7,273 nucleotides of DNA. It comes from an uncultured archaeon. Lineage in GTDB: Archaea > Aenigmatarchaeota > Aenigmatarchaeia > GW2011-AR5. The stretch is taken from positions 1 through 7,273 of the forward strand of contig CAIKBN010000002.1 in NCBI GenBank assembly GCA_903825675.1. The letters run 5' to 3'. A model generated the notes under the pieces. The model did no database searches. It was not told the DNA's origin and saw only the letters and a list, made by a program, of their open reading frames with translations. The first letter of the stretch is position 1; every line of letters starts with the position of its first letter. This document shows, piece after piece, positions 1 through 6,155 of the stretch. Both the position numbers and the translations under genes were made by a program.

Positions 1-629
1 ACGGAAATTATTATTTTTTGATTGTATTTCCTGTTGACTTCCATTCCTTTGTTGTCTGATATATTAACATATATAGTGGCTGATAACAGAATATTGAAGG
101 AATCAAAGGGAGTTACATTAATATCCAAGACAGTAATAGTCGTATTAAAACCATATGAACGGCCATTTGTCTCTATTGCTTCAGCCCAGTTTTTTATCGA
201 GCCAGTACCAAGAAGACCGAATCCACTGCCATATATAGTGCTGTTCATAATCATCTCTCTGAGTCTTTCATCAGCATTATCTAAAGGTTCGCCATTCATG
301 TCAATATAACTTATTGCAGAACCTATGGAACGCTTGGATGAAATCTCGAGCATTCTTGGCAGGTCCTGGTCAATGGATCTGGCGTAATCCGCCATTTTAT
401 CGCCTTTTATTTTTGTAGATATTTCATTTAGGTTGGTTTCTGCTACATCCATGTATAGAATAATATACATTACTATAGGTGCTATGAGCATCATAACTAT
501 TGCAGAATAAAATACACCCTTAGAGGAGGAGACCCGGCGCTGCCTGAAGTTCCTTCGGAACTTCGTTGTGTTAATCTCTCCTTCTAACTTCATTCCCCTA
601 CTGAAAATATTATACCTATAACATCTCAT
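1..629 (-). CDS. N-terminally anchored archaeal surface protein, pilin-operon associated (3' end outside window)
   Basis: The reading frame is open from the start codon to the window edge, so 209 codons are visible and the C-terminus is missing. The ATG at 629 overlaps the previous stop as ATGA and has GAGGT about 6 nt upstream. A second in-frame ATG at 593 has GGGG only 1 nt before it, too close to serve it, so 629 is preferred. The protein has a strongly basic N-terminus (KFRRNFRQRR around residues 23-32), then one membrane segment at about residues 40-60 (GVFYSAIVMMLIAPIVMYII). The rest should lie outside the cell: a helical, charged stretch (KIKGDKMADYARSIDQDL), then Asn/Thr/Ile-rich beta-like sequence with sequons. 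The pattern NSTIYG, then KNWAEAIE, then NVTPFDSF, then ISDNKG recalls, from memory, a widespread archaeal family of membrane-anchored surface proteins found beside pilin-like genes. Its function is unknown. Position as last visible gene of the operon suggests it works with the upstream VWA protein. Confidence 0.85.
   Translation of the reverse strand, partial: MRCYRYNIFSRGMKLEGEINTTKFRRNFRQRRVSSSKGVFYSAIVMMLIAPIVMYIILYMDVAETNLNEISTKIKGDKMADYARSIDQDLPRMLEISSKRSIGSAISYIDMNGEPLDNADERLREMIMNSTIYGSGFGLLGTGSIKNWAEAIETNGRSYGFNTTITVLDINVTPFDSFNILLSATIYVNISDNKGMEVNRKYNQKIIIS
546..564. repeat. 8-bp perfect inverted repeat (hairpin) in early coding sequence
   Basis: GAAGTTCC and GGAACTTC flank a 3-nt spacer, a perfect inverted repeat. 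In the transcript (minus strand) it would form an 8-bp stem with a GAA loop about 65-83 nt after the start codon at 629, or about 30-50 nt after the alternative start at 593. It falls within codons for the basic TKFRRNF stretch, which could by itself produce repeated AAG/TTC/AGG words. It may slow early translation or mark a processing site; nothing in the sequence proves either. Confidence 0.5.
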
Positions 630-3600
630 ACCCAGACCTCTATTCCTATATTGACAGGCCCCCACATATACGGAATACCGCCAATGAACAAGGTCTCTAT
701 TGTCATATCTTCTGATAGCTCGATATCAATTGGATTGTTTATAGAGCCAGATCTTCCTGTGTTGCCAGGGACTGTAACAAAGTTCATAGAGTCAAGAAGC
801 CTCAGGAAGGCATCGTCTACAGCATTTCTGTCAATATCTAATGCATCAACTGTTTTTAAGGTAGAATTGAAGCTTGGAAGGTCTTTTCCTATCTCTATGT
901 TAACAGAACCGTCTTGAGCCCCATCATAATTTCTGTCGAAATATACTGTAACATTGCTTCCCCATGCCTGCGGGAATATATCTGAATAGAAGGTTGATGC
1001 TCTGAATCTTGCTGTATATATAACTCTATTGCTTAGAGAGCAATTAGAGCTTATATTGTTTGGACCTGTTGCAAGCAACACGTTTACTTGGTTGCTTTCA
1101 TTAGATTTTATAAGATTTTCTGGTATATTAACTACATACGGGTCGCCTAATTCCGTATAAACTGTACCGTAATCTGTCAGCTGATAGACGCTTCTCCACC
1201 CATCGCCTGTTATACTGCTTTTTACTGATACGTTATGTGTCCAGTAATCTTCAGAAAAGGAAGTTACTTTTACATTGTTCATTTTGCTTAATTGCGGTGG
1301 GATGAAGAAGGATCCGTTGCATCCGCCAAGCTGGTCTGTATCGATATTAACTGAAATTTCCTGATACTCAGATGGTATACTTTCTTCTGCATAATAAATA
1401 TCTATATAAGAATCTGGATACAGGGTTGAATAAGATAAATTTCCTGTTATATTTATTGCCTGTGCACGATATCTTGCCTGTATCTCTGTTGCTATCTCCC
1501 TGTATATGAATTTCAGGTCTGAAGATGTGGGCGCATAGTAGTAATTACTAGGATCTGATGCAACATCCCTGAGCATTTCCTGGTTTACAAAGGCTGACAA
1601 TCCGATAGTGAAGATGGTAACACCTTTGTTTTTGCATGCAGTTGCGCTGTCATTCACAGGAGTTGGACCATCATCATTCTGGCCATCGGTGAGCAATACC
1701 ATTATCCATGTAGTATTTGCTTTCGGCCTTCCATGATTGGTAAGTTCATCACAACCCATATCAATGCCATCATGAATAGCCGTACCGCCTTGAACACCCA
1801 TATCGTCTATGGCGTTCATAACAGCGGTTTTATTGAAGGTTAGTGTTTGTGGTAGCTCTGCATAGCTGCCAAATTTTACAAAACCTACTTTATCTTCAGC
1901 TACTGTAAGGTTTACAAATAGCTTGGCATTGTCCCTTGCAGCATTCCAGGCAATTATTGTTTCTGTTCTGTTTATATCATCATAGGTTTCATTTCCTTTG
2001 TCAAGGTAGACCATTATACTTACATTCATTTCAGGAGGAGGGTTTCCGTTTGGTCTTAGATTCCAGCCAAAAACAGAGACGCGCCATGTCCCATTTTGCG
2101 GATTTTCTACATAAAGATATTGTGGTTTGGTGGATATACCGCTGTAATAATCATTCGAATAACCTGCATCTCCTGTTGGAGGGTCTACATAATTGCCGGC
2201 ATCAGGAGAGCCTGGCAGGCTTGTGCCACCATTGAATATCCATGTGCCGTCTGGCCTTCTGAGATTTACAACGAATTCAGAGCCTTCTGAACCTATTACG
2301 CCTGAAAGCCTGTCCCATTCTATGCCAACAGCTAAATTCCCATTTATTAAAGTATAGTCACTTGGAACATATGAGGAGTCATTGGTAAGTATTATCTTGT
2401 CTGCTCTAAACCCGTCCTGCCCCATCCATAAATTAAATGTGTGTTTGCCTGCTGTTGCGACATTTATGGTTGCGGGCGGTCCATCTGTTGTGCTTCTTGA
2501 CCACATCCATCTACCTGTTGATAGGTTTATCTTGTCCGCAGTGCTTACTGTTGCATTATCAAGGCCCGCATGAATAATGCGTGCATTATTATCTACTGCA
2601 TAGCCTCTTACCCATACATAATATGTTCCGGCAGAAGGGAAGGTTACATTATAACGCAATTGAGGGCTTCTTGAATCACCGGCGTTATAGTTATGCCCAT
2701 CATCTTGCCATGCCTCCATGTAACCAGAGCCGCTATAGCCTGCTACTGATGTACGGAAGCGCCATATATCAGGATTACCAGATAAATTCCGGTCTGGATA
2801 TTCTGCCTCGAATTCTATTACGCTGCGATTCAGCAATGGGCCTGTTACATTGAATTCAATGCTTCGTGACCAGCCATTGCCGTAACCGATATTACGGTCG
2901 TCCCTTGGAACAGTTATATTATTAAATCTAATAACAGGCGATGATGTTGTGTTAAGCATCCAGCCGCTTTGCACCATGCTGCCTGACCTGTCATTAACAA
3001 GCATTATGTCTATTTTATTCGATCCTGTTGTTATGTTCGTGAGGTTCGCTTTAAGAATGAAAGGAACAGTATTTTTGCTTAGCTTGGAAAAATTAAGAAG
3101 GCTAGAAAAGGTTGCATTGGTTATATTAATGGTTTGATTGTAATTGCTGTTGGGTGAGTTGAAGATGCTTATATTTCCTATGTTCATGTAAGTATTTGAA
3201 ATATTATTAAAGAAATGAATAGAGGCATTCATTGAGGTTATGTTACCAGGAACATAAAAGGATGAATACAAATTTATTAACCCTTTAATACCAGGCAGAT
3301 ATTGCCTTATCCTTCCGTTGTTTTCTACTGTAAATTCTGTTGTATCATATGCAATTTTTATATATCCGCCTCCAATGAACTTGGACGATAAATCATTTCC
3401 AGCAAAGTCTATTGATATAGTATTATTTTTTCCGGTGTCTATATGTGCTAGGCATGTAGAATTGGTTATGGTCCAGTTGTCTACTGCAAATCTTCTAGGA
3501 GATTTGGTATAGTTTCCACACGAATTGTCATTTACATAAAAAGTAAAGTTATTACCAACATTCATTTCCATGTATATATACCTTACTGTAGAATTTTCAG

Positions 3601-4195
3601 GGATATCGCTAACTATTAAGTTTATCTTGCCTTCGCCTACAAAACCACCAAAGAAGCTATATGATGCTGTTCTCTTTCCACTGATTCTGTTCAGAAAGGC
3701 TTTTGCAATGTAGCCTGTTGACGGCTGCTCTTTCATATATCCAGATACGATTTTTTTGCTGGTTGCAACGGTTCTTAATACCGCACCGGATGTATTGTAT
3801 ATGCTTTCATCCTCTATACTGAGGCCCCATTTGACATTACTAGGCATTATCTTGCTGAATAAATGCTCTGTAATATTCCTTGCAACTTCAATGTGGCTTA
3901 GGTTGTCAGATGCCCAGAACATTCCAATTATATCAATCAAACTTGTGTTTGCATCATCTTCGCTTAGGATACCGTTGCTATAGTAATTCATTATGACAGG
4001 TTCCCTTATTACATCTTTAATCTCAAGCTCAGATAACATATTAACAGCGTCTTGTGCCTGAAGATGCAATCTTTGATTAACGGTCTCTGTTGGTACTGTA
4101 CTCATTGATATGAGCACAAATATTGGTAGTGTAGCTACTATAAGCATTAGCGCAAACATAGAATCCATTGTAAAAAATATGCCCCTCATTTCCAT
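626..4195 (-). CDS. Giant pilin-like surface adhesin: VWA domain interrupted by a carbohydrate-binding module
   Basis: A 1189-aa exported protein with an N-terminal membrane anchor. Residues 4-11 are RGIFFTMD and the hydrophobic helix spans about 12-31, a pilin-like N-terminus lacking the QxSxE box. Residues 45-165 form a mostly helical stalk-like region. Residues 165-390 are sequon-rich beta sequence with C226 and C248. A VWA domain then starts: strand KIDIMLV and MIDAS motif DRSGSM (402-407). It resumes at about 745 with NAARDNAKLFVNL, the MIDAS Thr in GGTAIHDG (803-810), the MIDAS Asp in LLTDGQNDDG (834-843), and ends near 910. The DxSxS, T and D metal ligands are all present. Between the two parts lie about 335 inserted residues (separate entries). 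Residues 910-1189 form a C-terminal beta region with C959, C1052 and a GDPYVVNIP motif. There are more than 40 N-x-S/T sequons. The ORF begins at ATG 4195, but ATG 4189 (residue 3) has GGTG 8 nt upstream and makes an ATGA overlap with the preceding stop, so it may be the true start. Probable role: glycan- or surface-binding adhesin. Confidence 0.9.
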   Translation of the reverse strand: MEMRGIFFTMDSMFALMLIVATLPIFVLISMSTVPTETVNQRLHLQAQDAVNMLSELEIKDVIREPVIMNYYSNGILSEDDANTSLIDIIGMFWASDNLSHIEVARNITEHLFSKIMPSNVKWGLSIEDESIYNTSGAVLRTVATSKKIVSGYMKEQPSTGYIAKAFLNRISGKRTASYSFFGGFVGEGKINLIVSDIPENSTVRYIYMEMNVGNNFTFYVNDNSCGNYTKSPRRFAVDNWTITNSTCLAHIDTGKNNTISIDFAGNDLSSKFIGGGYIKIAYDTTEFTVENNGRIRQYLPGIKGLINLYSSFYVPGNITSMNASIHFFNNISNTYMNIGNISIFNSPNSNYNQTINITNATFSSLLNFSKLSKNTVPFILKANLTNITTGSNKIDIMLVNDRSGSMVQSGWMLNTTSSPVIRFNNITVPRDDRNIGYGNGWSRSIEFNVTGPLLNRSVIEFEAEYPDRNLSGNPDIWRFRTSVAGYSGSGYMEAWQDDGHNYNAGDSRSPQLRYNVTFPSAGTYYVWVRGYAVDNNARIIHAGLDNATVSTADKINLSTGRWMWSRSTTDGPPATINVATAGKHTFNLWMGQDGFRADKIILTNDSSYVPSDYTLINGNLAVGIEWDRLSGVIGSEGSEFVVNLRRPDGTWIFNGGTSLPGSPDAGNYVDPPTGDAGYSNDYYSGISTKPQYLYVENPQNGTWRVSVFGWNLRPNGNPPPEMNVSIMVYLDKGNETYDDINRTETIIAWNAARDNAKLFVNLTVAEDKVGFVKFGSYAELPQTLTFNKTAVMNAIDDMGVQGGTAIHDGIDMGCDELTNHGRPKANTTWIMVLLTDGQNDDGPTPVNDSATACKNKGVTIFTIGLSAFVNQEMLRDVASDPSNYYYAPTSSDLKFIYREIATEIQARYRAQAINITGNLSYSTLYPDSYIDIYYAEESIPSEYQEISVNIDTDQLGGCNGSFFIPPQLSKMNNVKVTSFSEDYWTHNVSVKSSITGDGWRSVYQLTDYGTVYTELGDPYVVNIPENLIKSNESNQVNVLLATGPNNISSNCSLSNRVIYTARFRASTFYSDIFPQAWGSNVTVYFDRNYDGAQDGSVNIEIGKDLPSFNSTLKTVDALDIDRNAVDDAFLRLLDSMNFVTVPGNTGRSGSINNPIDIELSEDMTIETLFIGGIPYMWGPVNIGIEVWV
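1961..2968 (-). other. Insert of about 335 residues splitting the VWA domain
   Basis: This corresponds to residues 410-745 of the 1189-aa protein and sits in the loop directly after the first VWA strand and its DRSGSM motif, before the first helix. The VWA sequence continues on the far side with all remaining metal ligands, so this reads as a domain insertion rather than two VWA remnants. The insert holds an unassigned beta stretch (about 420-457), a CBM6/35-like domain (about 458-612) and another beta domain (about 613-732) ending in ENPQNGTWRVSVFGW, which resembles P-domain or pre-peptidase C-terminal type beta sandwiches. The reading frame is continuous, with no sign of frameshift. Exact limits are by eye. 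Confidence 0.7.
2360..2824 (-). other. CBM6/CBM35-like carbohydrate-binding domain within the VWA insert
   Basis: Residues about 458-612 read as the jelly-roll module common in glycan-active proteins. In order they show an opening EFEAEYPD strand, GYSGSGYMEAW, FPSAGTYYVWVRGYA, HAGLDNATVS, GRWMWSRS, INVATAGKHTFNLWM, and the closing GQDGFRADKIILTND followed by SYVPS. The combination of AGTYYVWVRG, W-x-W, AG-x-HTF-x-LWM and DGFR-x-DKI-x-LT is characteristic of CBM6/35-type and GH115 C-terminal-like domains as I know them. The ligand is not deducible; in this context a host or community glycan, or a neighbouring cell's S-layer sugar, is plausible (inference). Confidence 0.7.
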
Positions 4196-5274
4196 AGCAC
4201 CATACCCATATTAATTACAATATTTCTTTCTTTTGCAAGCAGAACCAGTCTCTGTACCTTGGTAGCAAGAGTGCCATTTGCCTGAACGCCGAATTCTAGT
4301 TTCTCTCCTACAATATTTAATTCCAGGGCATTGCTATCTATTGTGCCACTGATGTCAGAAATATAATATATTCTGCCTAAGCCATAGTCCCAGTAGCCAA
4401 CAACTACACCATTATTATCATTCTTATCTGTTATCAGCTTATGGAGCGTTATATTGCCCTGATAAAATGCCCATCCAGCATTATTGAAGGTTACGTTATC
4501 GCCTACTTCTGCAGCAACAAATCGGTTTTTTTCTGTTACTACACCTTCCCTGTTCAGGCCTTGCTCAGCATGCATACCGAAACTGTCTTTGATGAGCGTT
4601 GCATTACCTTCGAAGACAAGAATACCGCCTAGGTTCATAAAAGTTTTCAGTTCATTAATATTAATATCACTTTCCTGTAGTTCCGGGTTTTCTATTATAA
4701 TTGTTTTGTACGAACTGCTATTGGATAACATTGCATTGAAGGCATCTGTTTTTGATGCATTGTAAAGGCTTCTGCTATCGCGCCTTTCAGGTGTTCCGCT
4801 GCCGCCATAATAATAATCCCAGATAATACCTGAGTTGGCAATAATATTTTTCATGTCTTCTTCGTTAACAGAGAAGTACGCAGCAGGCGAGTTACACACA
4901 CCACTTGTTGCATCGTAACCATCTATATCTTTTAGTGATATATACAGATTATAGTTACTTACTCCTAAAAGATCTCTTACACTGTCATAGCTCATGTTAA
5001 TAAGATTTAACACCTTGGTTATGTTCAATATACCTTCTTCATCAACAAGCCCTATGCTTCTGACATTGTTTGCGCTCCAGTTTTCTGGCAGGCCTTTGGT
5101 TTTGGTAAGGACATCCGAGGCTATCATAAGAGAAGATTCTAGGTCTATTCTTTCTTCACTGCTCCTTACATGGTTTTCTACATATCCCCAAAGAGGCAGC
5201 ACCATTATAAGGATGGCAATAAATATAGCAACACTAATAGTAAAGTCTCCTGATACAACCTGTGCTTTACTCAA
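4186..5274 (-). CDS. Pilin-like anchored protein with extracytoplasmic GATase-like domain
   Basis: A 362-aa protein that starts at TTG 5274. An in-frame TAA lies two codons upstream and the next Met (residue 24) is inside the membrane helix, so the TTG start is effectively forced. Its N-terminus SKAQVVSGDFTIS followed by a helix (about 11-30) is a class III-like signal in which the usual E is replaced by D. Residues 45-113 carry a pattern I recognise from archaeal pilin-like proteins: DVLTKTKGLPENW, then RSIGLVDEEG, KVLNLINMSYDSVRDLLGV and a YNLYISL strand. Residues about 140-315 look like a class-I glutamine-amidotransferase/DUF4350-type alpha-beta domain: KTIIIENPEL, NELKTFMNLGGILVFEG, and DYGLGRIYYISD. 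I see no catalytic Cys nucleophile motif (the only Cys is C127), so a binding or scaffold role is likelier than an enzyme. It overlaps the gene before by 8 nt and the gene after by 10 nt, implying translational coupling and a shared complex. Confidence 0.9.
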   Translation of the reverse strand: MSKAQVVSGDFTISVAIFIAILIMVLPLWGYVENHVRSSEERIDLESSLMIASDVLTKTKGLPENWSANNVRSIGLVDEEGILNITKVLNLINMSYDSVRDLLGVSNYNLYISLKDIDGYDATSGVCNSPAAYFSVNEEDMKNIIANSGIIWDYYYGGSGTPERRDSRSLYNASKTDAFNAMLSNSSSYKTIIIENPELQESDININELKTFMNLGGILVFEGNATLIKDSFGMHAEQGLNREGVVTEKNRFVAAEVGDNVTFNNAGWAFYQGNITLHKLITDKNDNNGVVVGYWDYGLGRIYYISDISGTIDSNALELNIVGEKLEFGVQANGTLATKVQRLVLLAKERNIVINMGMVLWK

Positions 5275-5659
5275 TTTTTATCAACCCATTCTCATTTTTT
5301 ATTATATTATTTCCTTTTTTGACCGTGCCTGTGATATTGCTGGTTAAAAGCGGTACTGAATAGCTGCTGTTGTCGCAATCTACATAGATTCTTTGATATT
5401 CCGGCAATACAGTTAGTGTATAGTTTTTTGTGTTGTATAGATATTGCGGAATATAGAAAGTATTTTTATAGCCATCACCAACGCTTATGGCTGTGTCAAT
5501 TTCAATTGCAATAAGCTTTGCCACACGCCTTGCATCCATGTTAATTTTTTCCGTGAGTATGGATTGACCTCTGCTCACAGCAGCATAACTTACAATAGTA
5601 AGCATTAAGGTCAGAATTATTATATATGTCATTATCTCTAATGATACTTGGGCTCTCAT
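5267..5659 (-). CDS. Class III signal-peptide pilin-like protein (130 aa)
   Basis: A small secreted subunit. MRA is followed by QVSLEIMTY, an exact archaeal class III signal (QxSxE) that prepilin peptidases of the EppA/FlaK kind cut just before Q4. The hydrophobic helix (about residues 8-28) would remain as the assembly helix of a mature pilin. The rest is short and beta-rich: a helix with DARRVAKLIAIEIDTA, then FYIPQYLYNTKNYTLTVL, IYVDCDNSSYSVPLL and a basic tail. Sequons are at N79, N97 and N108, with one cysteine (C95). The ATG at 5659 lies 2 nt after the previous stop; only a weak GATGGGT precedes it, so coupled translation is likely. Lack of any fixed globular head suggests a minor pilin or pseudopilin rather than an enzyme. 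Confidence 0.9.
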   Translation of the reverse strand: MRAQVSLEIMTYIIILTLMLTIVSYAAVSRGQSILTEKINMDARRVAKLIAIEIDTAISVGDGYKNTFYIPQYLYNTKNYTLTVLPEYQRIYVDCDNSSYSVPLLTSNITGTVKKGNNIIKNENGLIKIE

Positions 5660-5661
5660 TT

Positions 5662-6069
5662 TTACCCATCTCTTATCTCGACATTTGTATTATTGGTTCT
5701 TATTAGAATTCTATGGGTTCCTGGTGTTGCAATCAGACTCCCAGTTAGGTTTACAGATGCATCAGCTGATATGTTCCGAAGAATGTCTTCTTTCCAGAGA
5801 AGCTCTATGGTTACTGTTGTTCCTGATACATAGGCATTTTTTATGTTATCTGGAAACACAGGGCTAATGTAGGATTGCGCAGGAATACCTTGTATATACA
5901 TCATGTCTGCCATTTCTGTTATTCTGTTTACAGCATCCTTTGCATAAGCCATCTGCATGTCCCATTTGGTTGTATTTATTTCAGAACTTGCGTATATCCA
6001 TATTAAGCCAGCTATAAGCAGGCTGATGCCGAACATTAATATATATTCCATGCCAATCTGGGCTTTCAT
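5662..6069 (-). CDS. Class III signal-peptide pilin-like protein (135 aa), first full gene of the operon
   Basis: MKA followed by QIGMEYILM is a class III signal with Gly in place of the usual Ser; cleavage is expected before Q4. The membrane/assembly helix covers about residues 8-26. It is followed by an amphipathic stretch (MQMAYAKDAVNRITEMADMMY) and the motif YIQGIPAQSYISPVFPDNI, which resembles the Q-G-x-P ... v-x-x-P pattern I recall from many small archaeal pilin-like proteins, then beta strands with sequons at N99 and N107. No cysteine is present. The start at ATG 6069 is strong: AGGTG stands 8 nt upstream. That same AGGTG overlaps the stop codon of the 16-codon leader ORF, so translation may be coupled to it. 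Probable role: structural minor pilin or pseudopilin subunit working with the 130-aa protein 2 nt downstream. Confidence 0.9.
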   Translation of the reverse strand: MKAQIGMEYILMFGISLLIAGLIWIYASSEINTTKWDMQMAYAKDAVNRITEMADMMYIQGIPAQSYISPVFPDNIKNAYVSGTTVTIELLWKEDILRNISADASVNLTGSLIATPGTHRILIRTNNTNVEIRDG

Positions 6070-6082
6070 TTTCGAAACACCT
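6067..6082 (-). repeat. 16-nt direct repeat, copy B: ribosome-binding site and start of the 135-aa gene
   Basis: The minus strand reads AGGTGTTTCGAAAATG, holding AGGTG, 8 nt of spacing and the ATG of the 135-aa pilin-like gene. It is identical over 16 nt to copy A at 6129-6144, 62 nt away. Its core TTTCGAAA is an 8-bp palindrome, so it could also be a protein-binding site. Confidence 0.85.
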
Positions 6083-6131
6083 AATATGCTTTCGCATATT
6101 GTAGTTTCAAAAAGTCATCCTCGGATGACAT
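6081..6131 (-). CDS. 16-codon leader ORF before the pilin-like operon
   Basis: ATG at 6131 to TAG at 6081 gives MSSEDDFLKLQYAKAY. Its start has exactly the same upstream sequence (AGGTG, 8 nt, ATG) as the 135-aa gene, and its stop codon TAG forms part of the downstream AGGTG. It is out of frame with the next gene. These features suggest a translated leader peptide or a coupling device, with no homology claim. The main doubt is that the predicted transcription start (about 6135-6140) would leave little or none of the AGGTG in the mRNA, so it would be near-leaderless. It may also be simply a by-product of a duplicated regulatory site. Confidence 0.45.
   Translation of the reverse strand: MSSEDDFLKLQYAKAY
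6083..6100 (-). promoter_or_regulatory. 7-bp hairpin with GAAA loop abutting the 135-aa gene's ribosome-binding site
   Basis: In the transcript AATATGC pairs perfectly with GCATATT around a GAAA (GNRA-type) tetraloop. The stem ends at the base before the AGGTG of the next gene and lies over the last codons of the leader ORF. It could shield or expose that ribosome-binding site depending on ribosome passage through the leader. This is structural inference; no effector is apparent. Confidence 0.5.
6114..6129 (-). promoter_or_regulatory. Short hairpin at the beginning of the leader ORF
   Basis: GTCATCC and GGATGAC form a perfect 7+7 inverted repeat with a 2-nt centre; in RNA a 6-bp stem with a CGAG loop is realistic. 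It begins at the G of the leader ATG and spans its first five codons. Together with the downstream GAAA-loop hairpin it makes the 5' leader almost wholly structured. Confidence 0.45.
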
Positions 6132-6144
6132 TTTCGAAACACCT
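6129..6144 (-). repeat. 16-nt direct repeat, copy A: start region of the leader ORF
   Basis: Identical to copy B (AGGTGTTTCGAAAATG), here ending in the ATG of the 16-codon ORF. The TTTCGAAA palindrome occupies 6132-6139, close to where transcription should start given the TATA box at 6160-6167. Confidence 0.85.
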
Positions 6145-6155
6145 TAGTTGATACT

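Noticed and set aside
22..309. Plus-strand open frame of 95 codons
   Set aside because: It lies opposite the minus-strand membrane protein whose reading frame is continuous to the window edge; no ribosome-binding site or recognisable protein features.
1936..2853. Several plus-strand open frames of 60-100 codons opposite the giant adhesin gene
   Set aside because: Antisense shadows of a long coding sequence with clear domains; their translations are His/Leu/Cys-rich low-sense sequence.
2880..2897. Inverted repeat CCGTAA-6 nt-TTACGG
   Set aside because: Six-base arms inside a 3.5-kb coding sequence are expected by chance; no associated signal.
626..4195. Identifying the giant as a Nanohaloarchaeal SPEARE-type protein
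   Set aside because: It shares a VWA domain but shows no spectrin-like coiled repeats or protease domain, and is far shorter than those proteins.
626..4195. Possible frameshift or gene fusion explaining the split VWA domain
   Set aside because: The frame is uninterrupted across both borders, codon use looks uniform, and the VWA halves complement each other exactly.
4994..5347. Plus-strand open frame of 117 codons
   Set aside because: Crosses the border of two well-supported minus-strand genes and has no domain or start signal of its own.
6067..6144. Reading the two 16-nt repeats as a CRISPR or transposon footprint
   Set aside because: Only two short copies, in direct orientation, each fused to a start codon; no spacer array, terminal inverted repeats or transposase nearby.
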